A stretch of DNA of 64,000 nt, taken from NCBI RefSeq assembly GCF_900186615.1, contig NZ_LT896588.1, positions 2,838,559 to 2,902,558 of the forward strand, in the 5' to 3' direction. Within the stretch, counting starts at the first letter, position 1. Every line of letters starts with the position of its first letter. Shown here one piece after another: positions 8,823-17,675 of the stretch. Under the pieces are notes generated by a model that saw only the letters and a program-made list of their open reading frames with translations, searched no databases and was not told the origin of the DNA. The translations under genes and the position numbers were made by a program. The stretch is from Parabacteroides bouchesdurhonensis (lineage in GTDB: Bacteria > Bacteroidota > Bacteroidia > Bacteroidales > Tannerellaceae).

Positions 8823-8830
8823 CAAAATTA
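8823..8830 (-). promoter_or_regulatory. Candidate invertible promoter (-7 box)
   Basis: TAATTTTG on the minus strand matches TAnnTTTG exactly. An imperfect -33 element (TTTC) stands 18 bp upstream on the same strand. It would drive the capsule operon only after the segment flips. Confidence 0.4.
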
Positions 8831-9065
8831 ACAATCGTTAGTAAATGAGAAATTTGTGAGTTCTTTCGTTTTCGAGAGAAAGCGAAGAAGTATTGCCATT
8901 ATTTTCGTATTGTAACTATTGTTTTATCAGAAATGTTATTTAGTCTCAGCGGTCCTTTAAGTATGTTGCAAATAGCAATACTTAGAACGGTTGTTTTTCA
9001 AATAATCTTTTCTCTTTTACCTTCTTTTTTATTTTAGAAAACTGATAAACAATCTTTTATAACAC

Positions 9066-9094
9066 AATGACCCTTATTCCGTAAATAAGGGTCA
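9066..9094 (-). repeat. Right inverted repeat / recombination site of invertible segment
   Basis: Exact reverse complement of 8561-8589, with the same 10-7-10 internal structure. It is followed by a short T-run (9095-9099), so as RNA this copy could also form a weak terminator hairpin ahead of the capsule operon. The leader from here to the first capsule start codon is 79 bp. Confidence 0.93.
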
Positions 9095-9173
9095 TTTTTA
9101 TTAGGTAAAATTTCACTGTCATCTCTATGGGACTGACGAACATTGTTATATAATAACTTAAACAAAGAAACAT

Positions 9174-10328
9174 ATGTTAACTCTTTGCTTGTTAAACTTT
9201 TGCAGTATTTTTTTCGCCTTTTCCGATAAAGATCTCAAATGTCTGCTCTCCAACTTGTTTTGTTTTTCCCTTTCATTTTTTTTCGCCTTATATATTCTAC
9301 CTCGAATATTATTGATTTCCAAAAAGAAACATTTATATGATATACCTGATGAACGGAAAGTCCATTCCGGTTCAGTTCCCCGTTTGGGCGGTTTGGTTTT
9401 TGTTCCTGCCATATTGTGTACGTTACCATTGGTAATTGCATTATGCAGTTTACTCAGTTTTCCGTTGAATATTGCTCAGGTGGATCGTATGGTTTTGGAA
9501 ATCTGCTTTTTAGTGTGTGGCGTTTGCTTTTTATATCTGGTCGGAGCTAAAGACGATTTAGTGGGTGTACGTTACAGGAAGAAATTTTTGGCCCAGTTTA
9601 TGGTTGCTTCTCTGGTACCCCTATCCGGCATTTATATTAATGACCTATATGGCTTATTCGGTATTTATTCGTTGCCGGCGTGGATAGGTATGCCCTTAAC
9701 CGTTGTAGTGGTAGTATATATCACAAATGCGGTCAATCTGATAGACGGCATAGACGGCTTGGCAGCAGGAGGCTGTTCTCTTTCTTTTCTAACCTTCGGT
9801 ATTTTATTTATGATTCGTGGATATAGCATATATGCCATGCTTTCTTTTTCATTGCTGGGTAGTATTTTATCATTTACATATTACAATATATTCGGTTCTG
9901 CCGAAAAAGGAACAAAAATGTTTATGGGAGATTCCGGATCGTTAACTTTGGGCTATTTTCTGGCATTTCTAACAATTAAATATACAATGTATATGCCGGA
10001 ATATTATTTGCCTTATGATATAAGTTCCATTATTATTCCGGTTTCCGTGCTCTTTGTACCGTGTATCGATGCTTTTCGCGTAATGCTGGTTAGGGCTTAT
10101 TATCATCATCCGCTATTTCTGGCGGACCGAAATCATATTCATCATAAATGTTTGGAGGCCGGATTAACACATTTGCAATCAACCTGTTTAATATTATTAT
10201 ATTCAATTGTTTTAATATTAATGAATGTATGTATGGCTAACTTATTAGATATAAATATTATTGTAATTCTGGATATTTTGAGTCTTGTGTTGTTGGTAGG
10301 ATGGTTGGATATGAATAAAAAGATATGA
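9174..10328 (+). CDS. Undecaprenyl-phosphate sugar-1-phosphate transferase (WecA/MraY family)
   Basis: Starts the capsule repeat by transferring a sugar-1-phosphate, probably HexNAc-1-P, from a UDP-sugar to undecaprenyl phosphate at the inner membrane. The 384-residue protein has about 10 hydrophobic segments and the PNPT-family landmarks: DIPDERKVHSGSVPRLGG near 55, the catalytic Asp-rich NLIDGIDGLAAGG near 185, MGDSGSLTLGYFLA near 255 and the cytosolic DRNHIHHKCLEAG near 315. It is the first plus-strand gene after the invertible segment and overlaps the next gene by 4 bp, as expected for the leading gene of a CPS operon. Confidence 0.93.
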   Translation: MLTLCLLNFCSIFFAFSDKDLKCLLSNLFCFSLSFFFALYILPRILLISKKKHLYDIPDERKVHSGSVPRLGGLVFVPAILCTLPLVIALCSLLSFPLNIAQVDRMVLEICFLVCGVCFLYLVGAKDDLVGVRYRKKFLAQFMVASLVPLSGIYINDLYGLFGIYSLPAWIGMPLTVVVVVYITNAVNLIDGIDGLAAGGCSLSFLTFGILFMIRGYSIYAMLSFSLLGSILSFTYYNIFGSAEKGTKMFMGDSGSLTLGYFLAFLTIKYTMYMPEYYLPYDISSIIIPVSVLFVPCIDAFRVMLVRAYYHHPLFLADRNHIHHKCLEAGLTHLQSTCLILLYSIVLILMNVCMANLLDINIIVILDILSLVLLVGWLDMNKKI

Positions 10329-11242
10329 TTGGAAAAATTAAAAAAATTGTAAGAAGATTGCTGGCGCAATCTTTAATTCTTACCGGTAAGAAAGTCGATT
10401 TTATGATAATCGGAACAATGAAAGGTGGGACAACTTCATTGTTTGATTTTTTGTTCAGACATCCCCAATGTGTCGGACATACGAATAAAGAACCTAATTA
10501 TTTTTATTACCATGATGAGAATAATAAAAAGTATAAAGAATATTTATTGCACTTTTTATCTAGGTGTAAAATAATGCATATATATAATAGTTTATTTTTT
10601 GAGGGATCCACGATTTATTCATATTACGATCATATTCCGGCCCGTCTTTATAAATATAGCCCGAAAATGAAATTGATTTTTATGGTTCGTAATCCTATAG
10701 ATCGTGCGTTTTCCCATTATAATATGGATAGGCAATGTGTTCATGGAACAGAACCTTGGGAAATAAAGGGACTTTATAATAGGGTAGAATGGGAGTCGTA
10801 TTCAGATAAACAAAAACAACAGGAAATAGATATACTTGAAGATGTGGAAGGATATCCGTTTTCTTATTTCGCATTACGAGAAATGGGAGAGATAAACAAT
10901 ACAGGCTCTGTCCAATCTTCGGCTTTCCCTTATCCGTCGTATTTAAGACGGGGTATTTATTCCGCCCAGTTAAAGAATTATTATAAATATTTTAAACCGG
11001 AACAAATATTGATTATTGAAAGCCGTGAATTGAAAAATAATAAAATTGAAACTTTACGGAAAGTCGAAACTTTTTTGGGCATAAAGCATATTGATTGGCT
11101 ATTGCTTGATTTGCAGGATAAACATATCCGTGCATACGATGTAGAAATGCCCGAAGATGTTCGTTCGCGTTTATCCGAATTTTATGCACCCTATAATGAA
11201 GATTTTTATCAAATGATCGGTAAAAGATTTGATTGGGAATGA
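10325..11242 (+). CDS. PAPS-dependent sulfotransferase (1 of 4 in the locus)
   Basis: Predicted to move a sulfuryl group from PAPS to a sugar hydroxyl. The 305-residue protein has the 5'-phosphosulfate loop (IGTMKGGTTSLFDFL, about 28-42) and the 3'-phosphate-binding segment (MVRNPIDRAFSHYNMD, about 119-134) of the heparan-sulfate/Nod type sulfotransferases, and ends with the common APYNEDFYQMIG tail. It is clearly paralogous to 24726-25619; the two share SPKMKLIFMVR-like and FKPEQILI segments. The ATG overlaps the preceding stop (ATGA). The acceptor is unknown but is presumably a capsule precursor or repeat unit. Confidence 0.88.
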   Translation: MIGKIKKIVRRLLAQSLILTGKKVDFMIIGTMKGGTTSLFDFLFRHPQCVGHTNKEPNYFYYHDENNKKYKEYLLHFLSRCKIMHIYNSLFFEGSTIYSYYDHIPARLYKYSPKMKLIFMVRNPIDRAFSHYNMDRQCVHGTEPWEIKGLYNRVEWESYSDKQKQQEIDILEDVEGYPFSYFALREMGEINNTGSVQSSAFPYPSYLRRGIYSAQLKNYYKYFKPEQILIIESRELKNNKIETLRKVETFLGIKHIDWLLLDLQDKHIRAYDVEMPEDVRSRLSEFYAPYNEDFYQMIGKRFDWE

Positions 11243-12453
11243 TACGTTTACTCGTTTTTTTGGCTTTATTCGTAACTATACCTCATATAAATAGTGCTTA
11301 TTTTGAGCTTCCGGATTTTATTTCATACGGAAGTTTTCTAGGAATAGCTATTTTCTTTATTTTACAAGGAAAAGGGCTAAAGATCACTGGATTGTTTTTG
11401 CCGTTTTTACTGGCTATTCCGATATCTTTATTGGTGAACGATATCCCTTCTGTTTTTCGTGCTCCGGCAAGAGCTATTGCCTTTCTGGCAATTATGATGG
11501 CTATCGGTCCGTTTATCTATAACGATCTTTTTTTACGATTCCGCAAAGAATTATTTACCTATACTCTTTTGATGATAAGATGGATTGTTTTAGTGTCTTT
11601 TGTGGGGCATTTGCTGAAATGGGATTCATTTGCTAATGAGCGAGGTTTTTGTGGATTGACCTATATCTCTATGCTTTTAGGCCCTCTGGCCGGAATTGCG
11701 GTTTTGAACTATTTATATTGGATATATATGTCAACGGATAAACGAGACTATCTTTTAAATGGCATAAAGATGTTAGTTTCTTTTTTAGTATTGATACTTG
11801 CCAGTTCCCGTGCTGCGATAGGTGCATGTTTGTTAGGGATTGCCTTTTTTATGCTTACTGTTTATCGATCTAATTTGTTCCGTATAATGAAGGTGGTGGT
11901 GATAGGGCTTTTGCTGGCTGTTTCTACCATATCTATTTGGTGGCCCTATACCGGACAAATACGGGAAAAAATGAAACATGGCGAAAAAGAGGGTAGTTCT
12001 ACTGCCAGCCGTGACGCTTTATGGGCCGACCGTGCTAATGAGTTTTATCACTATCCGGCATTTGGGGTTGGTTTTGCCAGTTATAACCTAGACCTTATAG
12101 AGGATCAGAGTTTTAGTAAACAAGACGGTGACGGTGTTATAGAGCCGGGAAGCAGTTGGCTCTTTCTGCTATCTTCTATGGGATTGATGGGCTTTTTTTC
12201 TTTTTTGATCCCGTCATCTTATATGCTTTACCGGGCCTTTATATTGAATAAAGAGAGAATCCGGAATGCTTTTCTAGGTTCGGTTCTGCTTATGCTTATG
12301 GTGCACATGCTTTTCGAAGGCTATGTGGTTGCCTCCGGAGCATATCTCTGTTATTTCCTATGGCTTTTTTTATCAGAATGCTACTTGTGTTTAGTTAATT
12401 CAAATAGAGTAAATTATGAAATTAATACCGAAGCCGGTAGCTTGCCTTTATAA
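11239..12453 (+). CDS. wzy: Wzy-like O-antigen/capsule polymerase
   Basis: A polytopic membrane protein of 404 residues with about 11 hydrophobic segments and a large external loop near 240-300, containing REKMKHGEKEGSSTASRDALW and GVGFASYN. This is the O-antigen ligase/polymerase (Wzy_C) layout, predicted to join lipid-linked repeat units in the periplasm. The start is the ATG at 11239, overlapping the sulfotransferase stop by 4 bp. Its end overlaps the next gene by 38 bp, so the operon is tightly packed. Sequence identity within this family is low, so polymerase versus ligase cannot be decided from sequence alone. Confidence 0.8.
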   Translation: MIRLLVFLALFVTIPHINSAYFELPDFISYGSFLGIAIFFILQGKGLKITGLFLPFLLAIPISLLVNDIPSVFRAPARAIAFLAIMMAIGPFIYNDLFLRFRKELFTYTLLMIRWIVLVSFVGHLLKWDSFANERGFCGLTYISMLLGPLAGIAVLNYLYWIYMSTDKRDYLLNGIKMLVSFLVLILASSRAAIGACLLGIAFFMLTVYRSNLFRIMKVVVIGLLLAVSTISIWWPYTGQIREKMKHGEKEGSSTASRDALWADRANEFYHYPAFGVGFASYNLDLIEDQSFSKQDGDGVIEPGSSWLFLLSSMGLMGFFSFLIPSSYMLYRAFILNKERIRNAFLGSVLLMLMVHMLFEGYVVASGAYLCYFLWLFLSECYLCLVNSNRVNYEINTEAGSLPL

Positions 12454-14134
12454 AATATTGCCGGGCCGTTATCGGAGGAAATTGCTGGCTGTAGGAGCTA
12501 GTGTGTTTGCCTCTGCTGTGGTAGATTTAATAGGAATAGGAGTTCTTTTACCGATTCTATTACTTGTTTTGAGTGAAGACAATATGTCGCAAAATAAATA
12601 TCTCTCTTTATTTTATGAATGGGGAGGGTTTGAAAGCAACCGGTCATTTATCTGTTTTATCAGCATTTTTATTTTTCTGATTTCCGCAGGGAAGCTTTTA
12701 TTCACTACCTATATGCAATATGCCCAGAATAAACGGCTATTCGAACTTTCCAGTTATTTGTCGCTTCATTTATACCGGTATTATTACGCAAAGGGATTTC
12801 TATTTATAAAACAAAACAACAGCCATACTTTAATTAATAAGGTAAATAGCGTTGCCAGTAATTTAATTCAAGGCTATTTTATTCCATTTTCATCTTTAAT
12901 TTGCGAAATGGTGGTAATTATATCTATTCTGGCAGGAATAATCCTTTTTAACATATACGTTTTTTTATTGGTTATATTAACCTTTGTACCAGTATCGATG
13001 CTCTATTACCGGTTTTCACGTGCCCGGATCAGGCAGTATGGCAGGCGGTTGTTTGAACTGGCTCCTCTAAGGGGAAAATTGCTGCAACAAACTTTTGTCG
13101 GATATAGCGATATGGAAATGAGCAATTCCTTTTCGCTTAGTCTCGATAAATTTCAGAGCCTATTGCGTGAACAAAATTCACTTTCCATACGGAATACAAT
13201 TCTCAATAGTTCGTTGCAACGGGTACTCGAGCTTGCGGTTATTTGTTCGGTTATCGTATTGATCATCGCTACGCAATTATTTCAACTGCCCTCCTTAGGT
13301 ATTATTATTGGTTTGTTTGCTATTGCCATATACCGTGTATTGCCCGGTATCGTAAAGAGTACAGGATATATTTTTACAATGCGCGGCAATTCATTTGCAT
13401 TAGATTTGTTAGATGATCTGAAAAAAGAAGAAATAGATAATTCTTTACCTGATGAGCAAAAAGAAATTCAGTTCAACCGGACGGTTTGTTTTGATAAAGT
13501 CTCATTCTCTTATAAAGAAAATGTACCGGTTCTTAACAACTTATTTTTAGAAATAAAAAAAGGCGATTTTATAGGTATAAAAGGAGAATCAGGTTCTGGC
13601 AAGTCAACCTTGTTCCATCTATTCTTGGGCTTTTTAAGGCCGGATTCAGGTATCATTTATGTGGATGGACAGCCTTTATCTCCGGATAAAATGGTTTCCT
13701 GGCATCGGAAAATAGGATATGTTTCCCAACAATTGTTTATGATAGAGGGCACTTTGGCCGATAATATCGTTATGGGACAAGGAACTCCGGATAGAAAACG
13801 TATTTTGGAAGTCTTAAAACTGGCTTCTTTGGATAAGTTTATTAATACGCTTTCCGACGGGATAGATACTTTTGTCGGTGAGGGAGGATGCCTTCTTTCC
13901 GGCGGGCAACGCCAGCGTTTGGGGATTGCCCGTGCATTATATAAAGATGTTGAAATACTTCTTTTCGACGAGGCTACTTCTTCGTTGGACGAAGCTACCG
14001 AAAAAGCAATTAACCAGGCAATTATTCACTTATCGGAGCAATGCCGGAGCTTAACGTTACTGGTTATTTCCCACCGTCAGGAATCATTGGCTATTTGCCG
14101 GAAGATTGTAGATATAGAATCGTTGCAAAATTGA
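12416..14134 (+). CDS. PglK-like ABC flippase (fused TMD-NBD)
   Basis: A 572-residue half-size ABC exporter: about six membrane helices (25-310) followed by an ATPase domain (about 350-570) with Walker A GESGSGKST, Q-loop VSQQLFMIEGTL, signature LSGGQRQR, Walker B ILLFDEATSSLDE and the switch His in VISHRQE. It resembles the PglK/WlaB flippases that move undecaprenyl-PP-linked oligosaccharides across the inner membrane. No MOP-type Wzx was found among the capsule genes, so this protein is the best candidate for repeat-unit flipping. The start overlaps the polymerase gene by 38 bp. Confidence 0.85.
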   Translation: MKLIPKPVACLYKILPGRYRRKLLAVGASVFASAVVDLIGIGVLLPILLLVLSEDNMSQNKYLSLFYEWGGFESNRSFICFISIFIFLISAGKLLFTTYMQYAQNKRLFELSSYLSLHLYRYYYAKGFLFIKQNNSHTLINKVNSVASNLIQGYFIPFSSLICEMVVIISILAGIILFNIYVFLLVILTFVPVSMLYYRFSRARIRQYGRRLFELAPLRGKLLQQTFVGYSDMEMSNSFSLSLDKFQSLLREQNSLSIRNTILNSSLQRVLELAVICSVIVLIIATQLFQLPSLGIIIGLFAIAIYRVLPGIVKSTGYIFTMRGNSFALDLLDDLKKEEIDNSLPDEQKEIQFNRTVCFDKVSFSYKENVPVLNNLFLEIKKGDFIGIKGESGSGKSTLFHLFLGFLRPDSGIIYVDGQPLSPDKMVSWHRKIGYVSQQLFMIEGTLADNIVMGQGTPDRKRILEVLKLASLDKFINTLSDGIDTFVGEGGCLLSGGQRQRLGIARALYKDVEILLFDEATSSLDEATEKAINQAIIHLSEQCRSLTLLVISHRQESLAICRKIVDIESLQN

Positions 14135-14149
14135 TAAAAAATATCTGTT

Positions 14150-15178
14150 ATGATTGAATTTGGTTATGATGAAAAAACAGAAGCAAAACAGGAACTGATA
14201 ACTGTTATTGTTCCGGTTTATAATCGTTCTTATTGCCTTCATACCTGTTTGGATTCCATTAAGAACCAATCTTATCCGAATTGGGAATGCGTCGTGATTG
14301 ACGACGGTTCAACAGACAGCACGTGGGATATCTGTGAAAAATATGTCCGAAACGACTGTCGTTTCAGAGCATACCATCAGGAAAATAAAGGAGTATCCGT
14401 AGCCAGAAATAACGGCATTAAGAATGCAAAGGGAACATATATTTGTTTTGTAGACAGTGATGATTATCTCCGGGATAATTGTTTGGAGAGATTGGCATAT
14501 CATACCTCAAAAGGGATGTTAGCCATGGGAGGAATGCGTGTGAAGGAAGAAGGAAAAGCGGATGTTTTATTTACTTTCCCCGAAATGTGCATATCGTTAC
14601 ATAGCCTCTATGAAGACGAAATTATTTCTTTGCAAGGCACTATGCCATTATATAGCCCTTGTGCGAAACTTTTTGACCGGATTGTAATTGAACATAACCA
14701 ATTGTATTTTCCGGAAGACATTCATAGTGGAGAAGATATAATTTTTATTTACCGTTATCTACGATTTGTTGAAAAAATATATATAATTCCCGATGATTTG
14801 TATATTGTAGTAAAGACAAAAAATTCTTTAAGTACGGCTGCTCCCGATAATTATTTGGAAATACGCCATGCCATATTAAATAGTATAATAGCTTTCTGCA
14901 TATATAAAGGCCTTTGGAATAAAAAAATGAAGAACTGTATAGGGAATATGTATCTTTATGCAGCTAATTTTTATTTATATGATTGCTATTTGTCAAATAA
15001 TACTCATTCCTTGATAGAAAAATATAAATTATTCGCCCAAAAAGTTGATGAAATAGATCCTTCCTATCTGCAAGGTTGCCTTACTCATAAATGGCATGTG
15101 TTTTTCTTAAAGATGAGTAATCCTCTTATTTTATGGCTGATTATATATACTAAACATATATGGAGAAACAAGTGCTAA
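14150..15178 (+). CDS. Glycosyltransferase family 2
   Basis: A 342-residue inverting GT-A enzyme. The nucleotide-sugar site is visible as TVIVPVYNRSY near 20, VIDDGSTDSTWDICE near 47 and the metal-binding FVDSDDYL (DXD) near 103. The C-terminal half carries YSPCAKLFDR and HSGEDIIFIYRY, which recur in the GT2 genes at 32875 and 35044, so these are paralogues. It starts 15 bp after the ABC flippase and overlaps the next gene by 19 bp. The donor and linkage cannot be predicted. Confidence 0.9.
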   Translation: MIEFGYDEKTEAKQELITVIVPVYNRSYCLHTCLDSIKNQSYPNWECVVIDDGSTDSTWDICEKYVRNDCRFRAYHQENKGVSVARNNGIKNAKGTYICFVDSDDYLRDNCLERLAYHTSKGMLAMGGMRVKEEGKADVLFTFPEMCISLHSLYEDEIISLQGTMPLYSPCAKLFDRIVIEHNQLYFPEDIHSGEDIIFIYRYLRFVEKIYIIPDDLYIVVKTKNSLSTAAPDNYLEIRHAILNSIIAFCIYKGLWNKKMKNCIGNMYLYAANFYLYDCYLSNNTHSLIEKYKLFAQKVDEIDPSYLQGCLTHKWHVFFLKMSNPLILWLIIYTKHIWRNKC

Positions 15179-16188
15179 TAACAATCATTGTTCCGGTTTA
15201 TAATAAATTACTTTTCTTACAGGACTGCCTAGATAGTCTATTAAGGCAAACATATGGCAATTATGAAATAATATTAATAGATGATGGCTCTACCGATAAC
15301 AGTGGTACAATTTGTGATCGGTATGCTGATATAGATAAGCGTATCCGCGTATATCATATACCGAATCAAGGTGTTTCTGTTGCCAGAAATAAAGGGCTTG
15401 ATGAAGCAAAAGGAGAATACGTATGCTTTGTTGATGCTGACGATTGGGTTCGGCCTGATTGGTTGGATGTTTATATCAGAGAGATAAAATACTTTCCGTA
15501 CGATTTGATATATACGGAAATGCAAAGAGAAAAGGAAGGTGTAAAACCTTACAAGATATCATTACCTAATTTTTCTGCGAAATGTATAGATGATGTTGTA
15601 ACAGGGCTAATCGTTTTATTTCGTAATAAAGAATTTGGTTTTATGTGTAATAAGTGTTTTAAAAAGTCATTGATAGATATAGGCAATGTGCGTTTTTCTG
15701 TAGGAACCAAATTGCATGAGGATGCTTTGTTTACCAGTGACTATTGTAAATATATAAATTCATTATGTATACGTCCGGAGGCTACCTATCATTACCGGAT
15801 AACTGATGATTCTATTTCTGTAAAACTGATAAATCACTGGTCTTTTGAAGAAGATATTGAAATCTGGTTTATGGTAAGTCAACAACTATTACAACTTCAC
15901 GGACGATTAGAAATACAGCAAAGAAAAAAGATTTACGCATTATGTGCCGATCTAGTTATAAACTGTTTTTTGGATGCTTATAATAATATGTACGGTCCGG
16001 TTTCTCGGAAAAACCGGATTAAATATTTGCGATTGCTGCATATTTATTGGGGATATACTATTATTGTAAATCGTGATTTCAAACTTTTTTCCAGACTAAT
16101 ATCAAGTATAATAAATTTGAAAAGAGTATGGTTGTCGGATTTCTTGTTAATGCTTGTTTATAGAATACGTAATTTTTTTCGTGGTTGA
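15160..16188 (+). CDS. Glycosyltransferase family 2
   Basis: A 342-residue GT-A glycosyltransferase with TIIVPVYNKLLF at the N terminus, LIDDGSTDNSGTICDRY near 45 and FVDADDWV (DXD) near 90, plus KLHEDALFTSDY in the acceptor half, typical of capsule GT2 enzymes. It overlaps the preceding GT2 by 19 bp, which suggests translational coupling. Acts at the cytoplasmic face on lipid-linked intermediates. Substrate unknown. Confidence 0.9.
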   Translation: MEKQVLITIIVPVYNKLLFLQDCLDSLLRQTYGNYEIILIDDGSTDNSGTICDRYADIDKRIRVYHIPNQGVSVARNKGLDEAKGEYVCFVDADDWVRPDWLDVYIREIKYFPYDLIYTEMQREKEGVKPYKISLPNFSAKCIDDVVTGLIVLFRNKEFGFMCNKCFKKSLIDIGNVRFSVGTKLHEDALFTSDYCKYINSLCIRPEATYHYRITDDSISVKLINHWSFEEDIEIWFMVSQQLLQLHGRLEIQQRKKIYALCADLVINCFLDAYNNMYGPVSRKNRIKYLRLLHIYWGYTIIVNRDFKLFSRLISSIINLKRVWLSDFLLMLVYRIRNFFRG

Positions 16189-16189
16189 T

Positions 16190-17182
16190 ATGAAAAGAAC
16201 AATACGCTGCGCATTTACTGATTTGGACTCTTGGCCAAACTTTCGTCCTCCATTGCTTGAGGATAATTATGAAGTGATAATAGACACGGAACATCCAGAT
16301 TATTTATTTTATTCCTGTTTTGGCAGAGAGCATTATAAATATAAAGATTGCGTTAAAATATTTTGGTCCGGAGAAAATGTAGAACCTGATTTTAATGAAT
16401 GTGATTATGCCGCAACCTGTTCAGAGTGTGTATATGGAGATCGGGCAATGCGTTGTTATAGCAACGATATTTATAAATACTTAAAAAACGGTAGAGTAAA
16501 TATATTATCTAAAGAGGACTTGCTTAACCGTAAGTTTTGTAATTTTATTTACGGCAATAATTGGTGCGCCGATCCTTTCAGGGTTCGTTTTTTCAATGAA
16601 TTGTCTAAATATAAGAAAGTGGATTCAGCCGGTCCTTTATTAAATAATATGGGATTTACCGTTCCGCAAGGATGGGATCCTAAAATACAGTTTCAAAGCG
16701 GATATAAATTTTCATTGGCTATCGAAAATTCCAGTATGCCGGGGTATACAACGGAAAAAATACTTCATCCTTTCCAGGCTCATTCATTGCCGGTTTATTG
16801 GGGGAACCCCCATATAAGTTCGGATTATAATCCGAACTCGTTTGTTAATATAATGAATTTTTCGTCCGTCGAAGAGGCTGTAGAAGAAATCATCCGCCTG
16901 GATAATGACGACGATGCGTACCTTGAAAAGGTAACGGCCCCGTTCTGGCCTTATGGAGACAGTTTTGAAGATTTTCAGAGCCAGGAGAAAAAACGTCTTC
17001 TCGATTTTTACGATTCTATCTTTAACCAACCGTTAGAACAGGCCTATCGCAGGGCTAAATATGGATGGAATAAGGTAGAACAATCGAAACGACAAAGATT
17101 GGAATTGCCTCAACCTTTGCTTTCCATCGTGAAAAGTAGAGTGAAAAGAAAATTGAAAGGGGGGTGGACAAATTTGGGATAG
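16190..17182 (+). CDS. GT10 alpha-1,3/4-fucosyltransferase-like enzyme
   Basis: The 330-residue protein carries the hallmark of glycosyltransferase family 10, the GDP-fucose-binding segment FSLAIENSSMPGYTTEKI followed by SLPVYWGNP (about 178-207), and a fitting N-terminal acceptor domain (FWSGENVEPDFNECD). Known bacterial members make Lewis-type alpha-1,3-fucosyl linkages to GlcNAc. No GDP-fucose synthesis genes are nearby, so the donor must come from elsewhere in the genome. The ATG at 16190 lies just after the previous stop and is preferred over an upstream start within that gene. It is the last gene before the minus-strand block. Confidence 0.88.
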   Translation: MKRTIRCAFTDLDSWPNFRPPLLEDNYEVIIDTEHPDYLFYSCFGREHYKYKDCVKIFWSGENVEPDFNECDYAATCSECVYGDRAMRCYSNDIYKYLKNGRVNILSKEDLLNRKFCNFIYGNNWCADPFRVRFFNELSKYKKVDSAGPLLNNMGFTVPQGWDPKIQFQSGYKFSLAIENSSMPGYTTEKILHPFQAHSLPVYWGNPHISSDYNPNSFVNIMNFSSVEEAVEEIIRLDNDDDAYLEKVTAPFWPYGDSFEDFQSQEKKRLLDFYDSIFNQPLEQAYRRAKYGWNKVEQSKRQRLELPQPLLSIVKSRVKRKLKGGWTNLG

Positions 17183-17189
17183 AGGAACT

Positions 17190-17219
17190 GGAGGCATGTC
17201 AATAATCCGACACACCTCC
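17190..17219. terminator. Hairpin between convergent fucosyltransferase and 91-aa genes
   Basis: GGAGG/CCTCC and TGTC/GACA arms form an interrupted 9-bp stem with an 8-nt loop directly after the GT10 stop. There is no T-run, so this may be a weak or bidirectional terminator. Confidence 0.4.
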
Positions 17220-17240
17220 GGTCTTCAAATCTACCTCCGG

Positions 17241-17516
17241 CTACAGCGAACTTGCCAGTTTCAGTAGATAGCCGCCGGCAGCGCTAGCAATCATAGCCCA
17301 CCCTAGCAGGTTTACCGGGGTTGTTTGGGGGCCGGATTCGACAGCGCCAGTATCGCTCCGATGGCAGCTAGTGCCACTTCTTGGTTCTGATGGCAAACAC
17401 ACAGGGCAGCCAGTACCGTCAACCAAAGGTTTATCGGATTTACGTTTTCGTTGGAACCGAAAAAACATACCGGCAACGGAAAGAAGAAAGTCTAGAATAG
17501 CTTGTAATGGTTTCAT
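17241..17516 (-). CDS. 91-aa protein downstream of glucosaminidase
   Basis: A small protein of unknown function, last in a minus-strand trio with a HU-type protein and a glucosaminidase. It begins MKPLQAILDFLLSVAGMFF, a likely short membrane or signal segment, has a low-complexity middle, and ends with a second hydrophobic stretch (NLLGWAMIASAAGGYLLKLA). Small hydrophobic proteins often follow cell-wall hydrolases in Bacteroidota and in phage lysis cassettes, so a holin-like or anchoring role is possible but unproven. An 18-bp hairpin region separates it from the convergent fucosyltransferase gene. Confidence 0.5.
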   Translation of the reverse strand: MKPLQAILDFLLSVAGMFFRFQRKRKSDKPLVDGTGCPVCLPSEPRSGTSCHRSDTGAVESGPQTTPVNLLGWAMIASAAGGYLLKLASSL

Positions 17517-17528
17517 GTTTTTTTTTAA

Positions 17529-17675
17529 AAGTAGTTAGTAGATAGTAGTTAGTAGATGGTAGTTAGTAGATGGTAGTTAGTAGGTAGCCACCGGAGGTGG
17601 CTTGTAGTTGGAAGCTTCTTTCTTCTTCTACTTTCTTCTACCAACTACCAACTACTAACTACTAACTACTAGCGA
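17529..17675. repeat. TAGTTAGTAG microrepeat array folding into a long inverted repeat
   Basis: Several tandem copies of a 14-15-bp unit of the type TAGTTAGTAGATGG (17529-17588) are matched by the complementary motif CTACCAACTACTAACTA in tandem (17636-17675). As RNA this makes a long imperfect hairpin. The right half encodes part of the last residues of the glucosaminidase. A second set with the same words is at 56885-57048. Confidence 0.8.

Larger units (their letters stand above)
8590..9065. promoter_or_regulatory. Invertible DNA segment between recombinase and capsule operon
   Basis: This 476-bp AT-rich segment contains no credible ORF and is bounded by exact 29-bp inverted repeats. Exact TAnnTTTG -7 boxes occur only on the minus strand (TAATTTTG, 8830 to 8823; TATTTTTG, 8755 to 8748). 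In the orientation given here they would point at the recombinase, and after inversion at the capsule genes, so this assembly probably shows the OFF state. A perfect 11-bp inverted repeat (8719-8729 and 8737-8747) follows the second box. Inversion is inferred, not observed. Confidence 0.82.
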
